A stretch of DNA of 64,000 nucleotides from Myxococcota bacterium (GTDB lineage: Bacteria > Myxococcota > UBA727 > JABDBI01). The notes under the pieces are model-generated. The model saw only the letters and a list, made by a program, of their open reading frames with translations. It did not search any database and was not told the origin of the DNA. Of the stretch, positions 46,023 through 53,818 are shown one piece after another. The translations under genes and the position numbers were made by a program. The stretch's first letter is position 1; the number at the start of each line of letters is the position of its first letter. The stretch covers positions 43,161-107,160 of the forward strand of contig JAZKCZ010000003.1 of assembly GCA_040387835.1 (NCBI GenBank), given 5' to 3'.

Positions 46023-46784
46023 TTATAGATCAGACTCTGCTGTCTTTTCCAGGTACAAATCAAACAGCCCCGCTGGTGAGTCAAATCTCGGATGCGGCAG
46101 AAATTTAACAATCAATTGATCTCTATCTTCCTGAGACAACTCGCGCAGCAAATGATCAGCCTCGTTGAGTTTATCCAAATCGAGCCCAGTTACTGGCTTG
46201 CCATTAAACTGAGCCAGTTCCTGGATGCCAAAAGTCTTGCCGTTAAAATAGAGCTGCGTCACCAAGACGTGATGCCCTCGGTGCGTTACCTTAAAATGAA
46301 TATGCGATGGCCTAACCCAGTCGCCTTCAGCAGGATAAGGCCCAGGAACAATGGTCTTAAACAAATAGCCACCGTCAGCATCGGTTATGGTGCTGGCGTA
46401 GTATTGAAAGTTTGGGTCTCTCGGCGCTGGATTTGAATCCGCCGGATGATTATAACTTCCAGCCTGGCACGCTTGCCAAATTTCAACCACGGCGCCAACC
46501 ACAGGCTGACTCTGCGTGTCAAACACTCGGCCGTTGACATAAATCTTAACGCCTTTAGCTTCCACGCGATCAACGTGTGTCAAATCTGGATCCGTTTCTT
46601 CTGGAAATCTCACGGGGAAGAATGGTCCCAAAATCTGCGCAGGCGTCGGCGCATGATCCAGAGGCCTAGCTCTGCCAGCCCCTCGCCCCATAGAATGCGA
46701 ATGATGCCACAAGTGATCCGGGATTTGCACCGCCTGCAGTGAAACGGCAAATACCGTGAATCCAAGAATTTTTGTAACTTTCAT
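46023..46784 (-). CDS. exported intradiol ring-cleavage dioxygenase-like protein
   Basis: A 253-residue member of the protocatechuate 3,4-/catechol 1,2-dioxygenase fold. The non-heme Fe(III) ligands fit two tyrosines (in GSYNHP and in PGPYPAEGDWVRPSHIHFKV) and two histidines (the H-I-H in the same stretch); a carboxypeptidase-like beta core is seen in IYVNGRVFDTQSQPVVGAVVEIWQAC. The N-terminus (MKVTKILGFTVFAVSLQAV) looks like a signal peptide, so it acts outside the cytoplasm, unlike classical pathway enzymes. ATG 46784 is used; a GTG-type extension to 46835 would run into the divergent gene. Such exported members are common but their substrates are unknown. Confidence 0.82.
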   Translation of the reverse strand: MKVTKILGFTVFAVSLQAVQIPDHLWHHSHSMGRGAGRARPLDHAPTPAQILGPFFPVRFPEETDPDLTHVDRVEAKGVKIYVNGRVFDTQSQPVVGAVVEIWQACQAGSYNHPADSNPAPRDPNFQYYASTITDADGGYLFKTIVPGPYPAEGDWVRPSHIHFKVTHRGHHVLVTQLYFNGKTFGIQELAQFNGKPVTGLDLDKLNEADHLLRELSQEDRDQLIVKFLPHPRFDSPAGLFDLYLEKTAESDL

Positions 46785-46819
46785 ATGCCTAAAAACGTCA
46801 GAATCGATATAGGTATTCC

Positions 46820-48304
46820 ATGACTCAGTTTTCACACGATGTGATTATCATTGGCGGGGGCATCAACGGCACCGGCATTGCACGAGATTGCGCGCTTCGG
46901 GGCATCAAAACTCTATTAATAGAAAAGCACGATTTCGCCTTTGGCGCCTCCGGCAACAACACCGGCATGATACACGGGGGCATTCGCTATCTGCGATACG
47001 ACGTCGGCACCACCAAATCCAGCTGCACCGACTCAGGCTATATTCAGAAAATTGCCAGCCATCTGCTGCACCGCGTTCCCTTTTTGTTCCCCGTCATGAA
47101 AACCGACTTCGGCGGCAGCTTTCTATTAGAAGGCGCCGAAATATTCTTCGAAGCCTACGACCGATTCCAACCGCTCAAAAACGGCAAAAAACACACACGC
47201 CTAACCAAGGACGAGGCACTAGCCTTAGAGCCAGGCCTATCCGAACACATCATTGGCGCGGTCACCCTGGACGAGTGGGCCGTGGATTCCTATCGTCTCA
47301 ACGTTGAAAACGCGGTCGATGCCAAACTCATGGGTGCTGAGGTTCGAAACTACTGCGAATTCACCAACTTTATCTTAGATGCAAAAGGCCAAATCGCCGG
47401 GGTAGAGTTTTATGACCATTTGGGCAAAAAGCACGAACAACACGAAGCAAAATACACAATAAACGCCACCGGCGCCTGGGGCGCGTCTATCTCCACCAAA
47501 ACCCAGATGCCCTACCGGCTCAGACCAGGCAAAGGCATCCACGTGGTCTACCCACACCGCATTTCCAACTATGGCCTCATCATGAAAGCCATCGATGGCA
47601 GGCAAATGTTTTTTCTACCCCACGGCAGAAACACCATCATCGGCACCACCGACGATGACTTCTATGGCAATCTTGACGCTCCGCCTATTTTAGACGAAGA
47701 AGTCCGCTACGTCATCGAAGCCGCCAGATCCGTGTTCCCCAGCATCGAGCAATACACCCCACACCGCTCCTACGTCGGTGTTAGACCGACCCTCTACGAA
47801 TGGGGCAAAAACGAAGATGCCCTCACCCGGGAACATCTAATCCTAGACCATCAAAACAACCTATTCTCCATCATGGGTGGCAAACTCGCCTCCTACCGTG
47901 AATTATCCGAAGAAGTGACCGACCAAATCGCCAGCAAATTAGGCATCAAAACCCCCTGCGAAACCCACATCCGCCCCTTGCCAGGCTTCCACCCCGCGCC
48001 TGCCACCGAAGAAGTGTGTCTCTGCGAAGGCGTCTCCAAAGAAAAACTGCAATACAGCATTCAACATGAAATCTGCGGCCGCCTGAGCGATCTCAAAGGC
48101 CGCACCCATCTGGGAAGAGGCGCCTGCGGCGGTGCGCACTGCCTACCGAGAGCGGCGCAAATCTTTGCAAGCGAGAAGAACTTGTCTTGCCAACAGCAAA
48201 CGTTGGAACTCGGGTTGATGCAAGAAATGTGTGCGCAAGAAAGAAGCTCGGTCGTAACTGGCGCAAATCTGGCTAGAGAAGAGCTAAGACATCATCTAGC
48301 GTAA
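46820..48304 (+). CDS. FAD-dependent glycerol-3-phosphate dehydrogenase, GlpA-like with BFD domain
   Basis: A 494-residue flavoenzyme. N-terminal FAD loop VIIIGGGINGTGIARDCALRGIKTLLIEK (DAO fold), SGNNTGMIHGGIRYLRYD, and the substrate region FFLPHGRNTIIGTTDDDFYG. C-terminal BFD-like [2Fe-2S] domain with CLCEG (about residue 401) and GRGACGGAHC (about 455), as in anaerobic GlpA and unlike GlpD. It would oxidise sn-glycerol 3-phosphate and feed electrons to quinone. GlpB and GlpC are not adjacent. Its coding strand is very C/A-rich. It is divergent from the dioxygenase gene with only 35 bp between starts. Confidence 0.88.
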   Translation: MTQFSHDVIIIGGGINGTGIARDCALRGIKTLLIEKHDFAFGASGNNTGMIHGGIRYLRYDVGTTKSSCTDSGYIQKIASHLLHRVPFLFPVMKTDFGGSFLLEGAEIFFEAYDRFQPLKNGKKHTRLTKDEALALEPGLSEHIIGAVTLDEWAVDSYRLNVENAVDAKLMGAEVRNYCEFTNFILDAKGQIAGVEFYDHLGKKHEQHEAKYTINATGAWGASISTKTQMPYRLRPGKGIHVVYPHRISNYGLIMKAIDGRQMFFLPHGRNTIIGTTDDDFYGNLDAPPILDEEVRYVIEAARSVFPSIEQYTPHRSYVGVRPTLYEWGKNEDALTREHLILDHQNNLFSIMGGKLASYRELSEEVTDQIASKLGIKTPCETHIRPLPGFHPAPATEEVCLCEGVSKEKLQYSIQHEICGRLSDLKGRTHLGRGACGGAHCLPRAAQIFASEKNLSCQQQTLELGLMQEMCAQERSSVVTGANLAREELRHHLA

Positions 48305-48323
48305 CCCTCTCCGTTATGCGGCG

Positions 48324-48397
48324 GGTCACCCGGTCCCACGGCAGTCCTACGGGCCTGGTGTGACCGGGCTGCTGGCAAGTTCGACGCCTGCGGCGCC
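48324..48397. repeat. REP-like element, left copy flanking the Y1 transposase
   Basis: Its reverse complement matches 48881-48954 without gaps in about 65 of 74 positions by hand alignment. It forms an imperfect hairpin whose stem end is GGTCAC/GTGACC; the right copy has GGCCAC/GTGGCC, a compensated base-pair change. Confidence 0.85.
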
Positions 48398-48412
48398 TCT
48401 CGCGATCACCGT

Positions 48413-48835
48413 CTAGCCGTTTGAGCGGGCGATGCGATCAAATTCGTTTTGGAATGAAACCTTTTGATGATGGGCTTCTTGGTTTCGAATATATTGCCTA
48501 ACCCGTTCTACTTGCGATTCGCTCACGGAGAATGCGCCATAGCCTGACTGCCAGCAAAATGATTCCAATTCCAATCTTTGACCTTTTAGCCACTTGGCGG
48601 TCGTACTTTTTAAAACTTCGACAAGTTTAGCAATCGATAACGTTTTAGGAAGTGTCAAAAGAATATGAACATGGTCACAAACCCCGCCTATCTCATAGAC
48701 CTTAGACCCGGATTTGCGGGCCAGTGCAGCCAAACGCTGATAACATTCTCCCCGAATATCCGGAGTTAACCAAGGCACCCTTTCTTTCGTGCCAAACACC
48801 AAATGCACCTTAATCGAAGCCAGCGAATCAGACAT
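48413..48835 (-). CDS. REP-associated tyrosine (Y1, IS200-like) transposase
   Basis: A 140-residue HUH-family single-strand transposase. HUH motif GVCDHVHILLTLP, catalytic tyrosine in RVRQYIRNQEAHH, and the N-terminal strand SIKVHLVFGTKERVPWL. The Y1 core is complete, so it may be active. ATG 48835 (MSDSLASIK) is chosen because the longer frame to 49039 runs through the right REP element. The gene is bracketed by inverted ~74-bp hairpin repeats, the hallmark of RAYT genes, which move or maintain REP/BIME elements rather than themselves. There is no IS605 accessory gene (TnpB). Confidence 0.87.
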   Translation of the reverse strand: MSDSLASIKVHLVFGTKERVPWLTPDIRGECYQRLAALARKSGSKVYEIGGVCDHVHILLTLPKTLSIAKLVEVLKSTTAKWLKGQRLELESFCWQSGYGAFSVSESQVERVRQYIRNQEAHHQKVSFQNEFDRIARSNG

Positions 48836-48880
48836 ACAACCGTATACCCGCCACCTGAAAAATTTGGCGACCTTCCAAAA

Positions 48881-48954
48881 GGCGCCGCAGGCGTCGCATT
48901 TGCCAGCAGCCCGGCCACGCCAGGCCCGGAGGGCTGCCGCGGGGCCGGGTGGCC
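48881..48954. repeat. REP-like element, right copy flanking the Y1 transposase
   Basis: Inverted partner of 48324-48397 (about 65 of 74 identical). GC-rich hairpin with GGCCAC/GTGGCC stem end. Lies between the transposase start and the glycosylase gene. Confidence 0.85.
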
Positions 48955-49020
48955 GGGCGGGTCGCCCGATCCGATGTTCGTACACATTGACAACAACCCC
49001 CCATATTATATATTTTATCC

Positions 49021-49626
49021 ATGCTCCTACCCCAATCATTCTACGCCCGCGATGCCCTTCATGTCGCTCGCGATTTGATTGGCAAGTTAATCCAACACGA
49101 AGATATCACCCTCCGCATCACCGAAACCGAAGCCTACAGACACCCAGGCGACACAGCAAACCACTGCCGTTTCGGCAAAACCAAACGCAACGCCGTCATG
49201 TTCGGCCCGCCAGGATACGCGTACGTGTACCTATGTTACGGCCTGCACAACATGTTAAACTTCGTCACCAACCAGGAAGAAGAAGGCGCCGCGGTCTTAA
49301 TTCGCTCGTGCGAGCCAGTCGAAGGCATGCCCACGATTCTGAAACGTCGCAAAAACATCAAAGGACCAGCACTTTTAACCGGCCCCGGTAAAGTGGCAGC
49401 TGCTTCAGGGCTCACCACCGCTAACACCTATGATTGTCTATTTGAACCGGGTGGATTAATGGTCTTAGACGCACCGTCTGTTTCCAATGTTCTGGCCGGC
49501 CCCAGGGTTGGCATTGAATATGCTTCCGAATCCGATCGCCTAGCTCCCTGGCGCTTCGCCCTGGCAGACAGCCCTTGGGTTTCCAGGCGTTCGCAGTTAT
49601 CAGTTGCATTTAAAAAGCAATATTAA
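49021..49626 (+). CDS. DNA-3-methyladenine glycosylase (AAG/MPG family)
   Basis: A 201-residue base-excision enzyme that removes alkylated purines. The family signature is plain: ARDLIGKLI, ITETEAYRHPGDTANHCRFGKTKRNAVMFGPPGYAYVYLCYGLHNMLN (catalytic Glu and intercalating Tyr area) and GPGKVAAASGL. Full length for bacterial AAG. It starts 66 bp from the right REP copy, with a poor ribosome-binding site. The first lectin lipoprotein starts 24 bp after its stop. Confidence 0.94.
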   Translation: MLLPQSFYARDALHVARDLIGKLIQHEDITLRITETEAYRHPGDTANHCRFGKTKRNAVMFGPPGYAYVYLCYGLHNMLNFVTNQEEEGAAVLIRSCEPVEGMPTILKRRKNIKGPALLTGPGKVAAASGLTTANTYDCLFEPGGLMVLDAPSVSNVLAGPRVGIEYASESDRLAPWRFALADSPWVSRRSQLSVAFKKQY

Positions 49627-49650
49627 CTAACATATTGGTAGAGGAAAAAA

Positions 49651-50544
49651 ATGAAACTTATACCCATACTAGGCCTTATCTTGATATCAGCATGTTCAAG
49701 CTCAAAATCCGGCCGTCAAAATCCAGATCCTGGAACACCTTGTTCGTCGAATGCACCCTGCACCGGCGCTAACATTCAATGTATCAAAAGCTTCTGTCGA
49801 GATACCACTAAACTAACCCCCTGTAATGCAACAACTCCATGCGCCAGCGGTAGCACTTGCTCTTCAGCTACAGCCGGATATTGTACCGCCAGTGACGGCA
49901 CAGCCTGTAGCAACAACACCAGTTGCGCTTCTTACTATTGCAACGATGGAAAATGCTTGAACAGCGCTGACGAACCTTGCAACCAAGACTCTGAATGCGG
50001 TTCAGAATTTTGCGTACAACAAAAATGCGTTGCAGAAGGCCCCGGCACAGCCAATCTAGGTTATAACAAAGTCTTAAACCAAAACCAAAGCTTAGTTGCA
50101 GGTAGGTTTTCACTAACAGTACAGAGCTCGGGTACTACTTGCTCCGTTGTACTTCTCATCGATGGCAAAAACCCGCAAACGCTCTCAACAGCCACTTCCG
50201 CTGCTTGTACCTCAAGTGTAAAACTAAGCATGCAGAATGACGATAACCTAGTATTTTATCCAAACGACACGCCAACCGCTCCTTGGGCTGCACACACAGG
50301 AGTTGGGGGTATCGCAACATCTCCACTGTACGCTCAGTTGAAAGTCGGCACCTCGCCGGCTTATTTGGGCAAACCAATACTCCAACTAGTCGGTCAAAAT
50401 GATAACAAAGTATATTATGCTTGTGAACTTCCTGCATGCACCACAATCATTTGTACACCATTTCTACTCTGCCCGAGTGATGGCGCTTGTAATCCTAATA
50501 TCAAACCCAATGCGGTACCGGCCTGCCTGGAAAACTCAATCTAG
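49651..50544 (+). CDS. Cys-module/bulb-lectin lipoprotein, copy 1 (short)
   Basis: A 297-residue exported protein. Lipoprotein signal MKLIPILGLILISACSSS (Cys 15). Four cysteine modules follow (about residues 30-130) of the form C-x5-C-x4/5-C-x(3-8)-C, for example CNQDSECGSEFCVQQKC. The C-terminal part (about 140-260) resembles bulb-type (B-type) mannose-binding lectin: KLSMQNDDNLVFYPNDTPTAPWAAHTG, the M-Q-x-D-x-N-L-V-x-Y pattern. The D-x-N variant may affect sugar binding. It lacks ten modules relative to copies 2 and 3. After the stop another frame reads CTMTSTTEGCN, resembling the C-terminus of copy 2, so a late frameshift is possible. An intact ATPase gene converges on it. Confidence 0.8.
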   Translation: MKLIPILGLILISACSSSKSGRQNPDPGTPCSSNAPCTGANIQCIKSFCRDTTKLTPCNATTPCASGSTCSSATAGYCTASDGTACSNNTSCASYYCNDGKCLNSADEPCNQDSECGSEFCVQQKCVAEGPGTANLGYNKVLNQNQSLVAGRFSLTVQSSGTTCSVVLLIDGKNPQTLSTATSAACTSSVKLSMQNDDNLVFYPNDTPTAPWAAHTGVGGIATSPLYAQLKVGTSPAYLGKPILQLVGQNDNKVYYACELPACTTIICTPFLLCPSDGACNPNIKPNAVPACLENSI

Positions 50545-50616
50545 GGAGCCCGGGTGCACAATGACTTCTACCACCGAAGGCTGCAATTAAGGCAGCCAGG
50601 CAACCTGCGCCCAATG

Positions 50617-51750
50617 TCATCCTAGGCTTAAGCCTTGCAGCTTTTCTAAGAAATCATCGGCAGTTCTCACAGAAATACCCTTCTCCATTCTCTCGCGTTT
50701 GAGATTTAAAACTGCCTGAGTCGTGGGGAACCCATATTTGGAGTGAAAGTAAATGAGCTCCCTAGAAAGGGATTTGTCACCAGTCTTCACTTCTATAATC
50801 TGCTCAACTTTACCGCCGTTGCATATAGCGAAATCAACTTTCTGTTTTTCTTTGGTTCTTAGATAGTGAAGCGCATAAGGCTCAGCAGCATAGTCTGTCT
50901 TTAAAAGGGTGTACTTCAATAAAGAAACGGCAAACAAGTTTTCCAACTTCGCGCCAATATCCCCATCCACTAGCCCGACATCGAAGAAATAAATCTTAGG
51001 CTCTTTGAGCAAACTTCTAGCGATGTTGTTAGAAAACGGTGTTACGCGAAAAACTAAGTATAGCGCCTCGAATATACCTATGTATCGCTTAACAGTATTA
51101 ACCGAGATCCCCACATCTTCAGCCAATGATACGTACGAAACAGCAGAACCCACACGTTTGCGTAGGAGCTCAAAAATAAGCTGCATGGCACGCAAATCAT
51201 GCACATTCTCCATACTTAAGATTTCTTCACGAAAAAGGCTATCGACGTACTGAAGTCGCCATCTTTTGGCGTCAACTAAATCTGCTGCCAAATAGGGTTC
51301 AGGAAATCCACCTCGCTCTAAGAATCGATTAATGTCTGAATCGTGACCTACAGATACCAGTTCCGCCGGAGATAGAGGCAGCAAATGATGGAGATAATAA
51401 CGACCCGCTAAAGAATCCCCCGCTTGCCGAAAGATATCGAGGCGGGCACTTCCTGTAACCAAAATCTTAAGATGCGGGTTTTTTGTATCAAAGACCCCTT
51501 TTAAGTAATTTTTCCATTTTGGCATTTTGTGAATCTCATCGAGAATCAACAAATCTGTTTTGGGAAGCCAGGCCTCTTGCTTGATGATATTTCGATCTTC
51601 CAAACGATCGTAATTTAAATAAACAGAGTTTTCAAAATGCGCACCGATTTCTTTCGCAAGGGTTGTTTTTCCTGCTTGCCTAGGGCCTGCTAGTAAAACG
51701 AGCTTCTTGCTTAGGTCTCTGATAATCGCTTGCTTTTGCTCACGTTCCAT
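50617..51750 (-). CDS. AAA ATPase with DUF4143 domain (AAA_14/DUF4143 family)
   Basis: A 377-residue protein. The N-terminal P-loop domain has Walker A LAGPRQAGKTTLAKEIG (about residues 20-36), Walker B DLLILDEIHKMPKW and the sensor VTGSARLDIF. A winged-helix-like stretch (SYVSLAEDVGISVNTVKRYIGIFEALYLV) follows. The C-terminal DUF4143 has a nuclease-like fold with K-V-D-F and E-V-K (KQKVDFAICNGGKVEQIIEVKTGD). ATG 51750 is used; a TTG at 51777 is possible; neither has a ribosome-binding site, and four inverted operator boxes lie across this point. It is the only complete member of three copies whose other two are decayed. The family's cellular role is unknown. Confidence 0.88.
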   Translation of the reverse strand: MEREQKQAIIRDLSKKLVLLAGPRQAGKTTLAKEIGAHFENSVYLNYDRLEDRNIIKQEAWLPKTDLLILDEIHKMPKWKNYLKGVFDTKNPHLKILVTGSARLDIFRQAGDSLAGRYYLHHLLPLSPAELVSVGHDSDINRFLERGGFPEPYLAADLVDAKRWRLQYVDSLFREEILSMENVHDLRAMQLIFELLRKRVGSAVSYVSLAEDVGISVNTVKRYIGIFEALYLVFRVTPFSNNIARSLLKEPKIYFFDVGLVDGDIGAKLENLFAVSLLKYTLLKTDYAAEPYALHYLRTKEKQKVDFAICNGGKVEQIIEVKTGDKSLSRELIYFHSKYGFPTTQAVLNLKRERMEKGISVRTADDFLEKLQGLSLG

Positions 51751-51752
51751 GT

Positions 51753-51814
51753 GACTATTTTGCAGAGTATTGCACAATAGTCAAGACTATAATGCATTCG
51801 GCTGCAAAATAGTC
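51753..51814. promoter_or_regulatory. four-box alternating operator GACTATnnTGCA between divergent genes
   Basis: Four copies of a 12-mer with alternating orientation: GACTATTTTGCA (51753-51764), TGCACAATAGTC (51771-51782), GACTATAATGCA (51785-51796) and TGCAAAATAGTC (51803-51814). The outer two are exact inverse copies. Starts are spaced 18, 14 and 18 bp. The array begins 2 bp upstream of the ATPase start at 51750 and sits 94 bp before the divergent lipoprotein start. Confidence 0.75.
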
Positions 51815-51907
51815 TATAGCCATCCATCAACCCTGGCATTAAATTGTTTCCCTAGATCGAGACTTCCAACCACCAAATCGCATACAATGATAGTAGGAGA
51901 AACAAAC

Positions 51908-53542
51908 ATGATTAAGATAATCGCAGCGGGCTGGATAATATTGCTCGCTTCCTGTAGTTCTACGCCAACCCCAACGCAACCCTCCCCATCGGGGCCCGCA
52001 ACTACGGGTGGCAGTTGCACCCATAGCAGCCAATGTCCGACAGGCGTTTGCAACGTAACCTGTCAGCTGGCGGGTTTAGGCGGCCACTGCGTAGACACAA
52101 CGGACTGCAAAAATGGACGCGTATGCGCTGCGGGGTATTGTAGAAACCCAGCCTTGCCAACCTGCGCAACCACCTGTACGGCTTCACAAGATGCTTGTTT
52201 CGACGGCAAATGTCTGACCAAGACTAATGGAACGTGCACCAGCGGTGCCAACTGCATTTCCAACAACTGCCAGAGCGGAAAATGCGCCTTAGCGAACGCT
52301 AATGAAAGTTGTTTGATCGATAAGGACTGCAGCACGCAGGTATGTACAAATGGAGCATGTGCAGTATCTGCGATAGGCGGTTTCTGCAATGTGGCTCTTG
52401 ATTGCACTTCCAAAACCTGCTCAGCAACAGGTAAATGTATCGGCGCACCCGTCGGTGCTACCTGCACCAATAGCACAGACTGTATAACCCAACTATGTTC
52501 CGGCGGCCTCTGCACGATATCGACCCCTGCTAGCGGAAAATGCGTCTCTGACGCCAACTGCAGCACTAAATCATGCAACTGTTCGGGCTCTCAACCATGC
52601 GCAGCCGCAGGGACATGCAATAGTTCCCCAATAGGCAAATATTGTACCACAGTGAGCGACTGTTCGGATACGTCAGCCAGATGTTCAGGAAACGTATGCA
52701 GAGGGAGTACTCAAACGGCATGCACAGCCGCTAACGTGACAACGGTTTGCGGACCAAACGATTCATGCTTCGAAGGATATTGTCACGACACAACTAGCAC
52801 TGCTTGCACGCAAGCTGCAAATTGCATCTCTGGCCAATGTAGCGGAACTCCCAATGTATGCCAGCCTTCTACAGGAACAGGCGGGTGTGTTACCCCAGCC
52901 GATTGCAGTGCAGGCAGAGGATGTGCCTCAAGTAAATGCCAACTCGCTACGGCAGGGCAAGCCTGCACAGTTGATAACGACTGCGTTTCCAACACATGCA
53001 ACGGCGGTGTATGTCAAGGTACAACGGCAATCGGAAAAACTTGCGCAAGCAATACAGATTGCGCGAGTGGCTTATGTGCGAGCTCTGTTTGTGAGGGTAC
53101 CGGAAATAGAACCTCGTTTCTAGGTGTTGGCAGCCAATTAACAGTGGGGCCAAGTACTGGTGGATACACAGTGGGCCAAGCGATAAACTCCCCTGACGGT
53201 CAGGCCACTTTCGGACCCTCCACTTGGCCCAACCTTAACAATGGCACTTGTAGTTTAGGAGGTAATCTGCCGAATAATTCAGGTTGGAATCTTGTCGAAG
53301 CAGAAAAAGCCAATTGCAACACAAGTCCAGTACTCACTATGCAAGCAGATGGAAATTTAGTTTACTATAGTAGTGCGACTCCAGGCTCCTCAGTGCTCTG
53401 GAGTACAAATACATCGGTACCAGGCAGTTATGTCCAAATGACTGCGAACTACCACTTTCAAGTTACAAACGGTACAAACGTTCAATACGACTGCAACATG
53501 GAAGGCTCGACCACAGGTAGCGGCGGCGACTGTGACAACTAA
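51908..53542 (+). CDS. Cys-module/bulb-lectin lipoprotein, copy 2
   Basis: A 544-residue exported protein. Signal MIKIIAAGWIILLASCSS with Cys 16 in the lipobox. About fourteen cysteine modules of ~20-30 residues follow (about 30-410), with the pattern G-x-x-C-x5-[DN]C-x4/5-C-x3-C; example CLIDKDCSTQVCTNGAC. The C-terminal ~125 residues form a bulb-lectin-like domain: VLTMQADGNLVYYSSATPGSSVLWSTNT, an almost perfect Q-x-D-x-N-L-V-x-Y match. The ORF is open from 51770, but ATG 51908 has an AGGAG site and a signal peptide. Its N-terminal GGSCTHSSQCPTGVCNVTC is nearly identical in copy 3, showing recent duplication. A strong terminator follows. Confidence 0.85.
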   Translation: MIKIIAAGWIILLASCSSTPTPTQPSPSGPATTGGSCTHSSQCPTGVCNVTCQLAGLGGHCVDTTDCKNGRVCAAGYCRNPALPTCATTCTASQDACFDGKCLTKTNGTCTSGANCISNNCQSGKCALANANESCLIDKDCSTQVCTNGACAVSAIGGFCNVALDCTSKTCSATGKCIGAPVGATCTNSTDCITQLCSGGLCTISTPASGKCVSDANCSTKSCNCSGSQPCAAAGTCNSSPIGKYCTTVSDCSDTSARCSGNVCRGSTQTACTAANVTTVCGPNDSCFEGYCHDTTSTACTQAANCISGQCSGTPNVCQPSTGTGGCVTPADCSAGRGCASSKCQLATAGQACTVDNDCVSNTCNGGVCQGTTAIGKTCASNTDCASGLCASSVCEGTGNRTSFLGVGSQLTVGPSTGGYTVGQAINSPDGQATFGPSTWPNLNNGTCSLGGNLPNNSGWNLVEAEKANCNTSPVLTMQADGNLVYYSSATPGSSVLWSTNTSVPGSYVQMTANYHFQVTNGTNVQYDCNMEGSTTGSGGDCDN

Positions 53543-53554
53543 ATAGCTTGGAAC

Positions 53555-53582
53555 AAAAAAAGGCCCCGATGGGCCTTTTTTT
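53555..53582 (+). terminator. Rho-independent terminator after lipoprotein copy 2
   Basis: AAAAAAAGGCCC-CGAT-GGGCCTTTTTTT, a perfect 12-bp stem with a 7-T run, 12 bp after the stop. Confidence 0.9.
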
Positions 53583-53647
53583 AATTGCAAAGTTTGAGCT
53601 GCAGCTTATCTCACGTTCAAAGGCGCTGGATCTCGGCTCGATGACGC

Positions 53648-53749
53648 TTATCTTAGAGATGCGGCCAAATACTCACTGATTTCGGCATAAGGGATACCAT
53701 TTTCCATTCTTTCCCGTTTGAGGTTCAAAACACCCTGCGTTGTGGGGAA
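53648..53749 (-). pseudogene. 3' remnant of a second AAA/DUF4143 ATPase gene
   Basis: On the minus strand this reads FPTTQGVLNLKRERMENG then IPYAEISEYLAASLR and a stop. The intact ATPase at 50617-51750 ends FPTTQAVLNLKRERMEKG then ISVRTADDFLEKLQGLSLG. The first half is nearly identical and the tail has diverged. No further homology is visible beyond 53750, so only the last ~34 codons remain. The remnant follows lipoprotein copy 2 in the position that the intact ATPase gene has after copy 1. Confidence 0.82.
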
Positions 53750-53818
53750 GATGATTACAGTTGAACAATATTTAAATTTTAAGTGAACAGTTTGCTATTC
53801 TGATTTTAAGAGGTTCAA

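Noticed and set aside
48836..49039. N-terminal extension of the Y1 transposase to 49039
   Set aside because: The added 68 residues are translated from the right REP element and are Arg/Pro/Gly-rich without family similarity.
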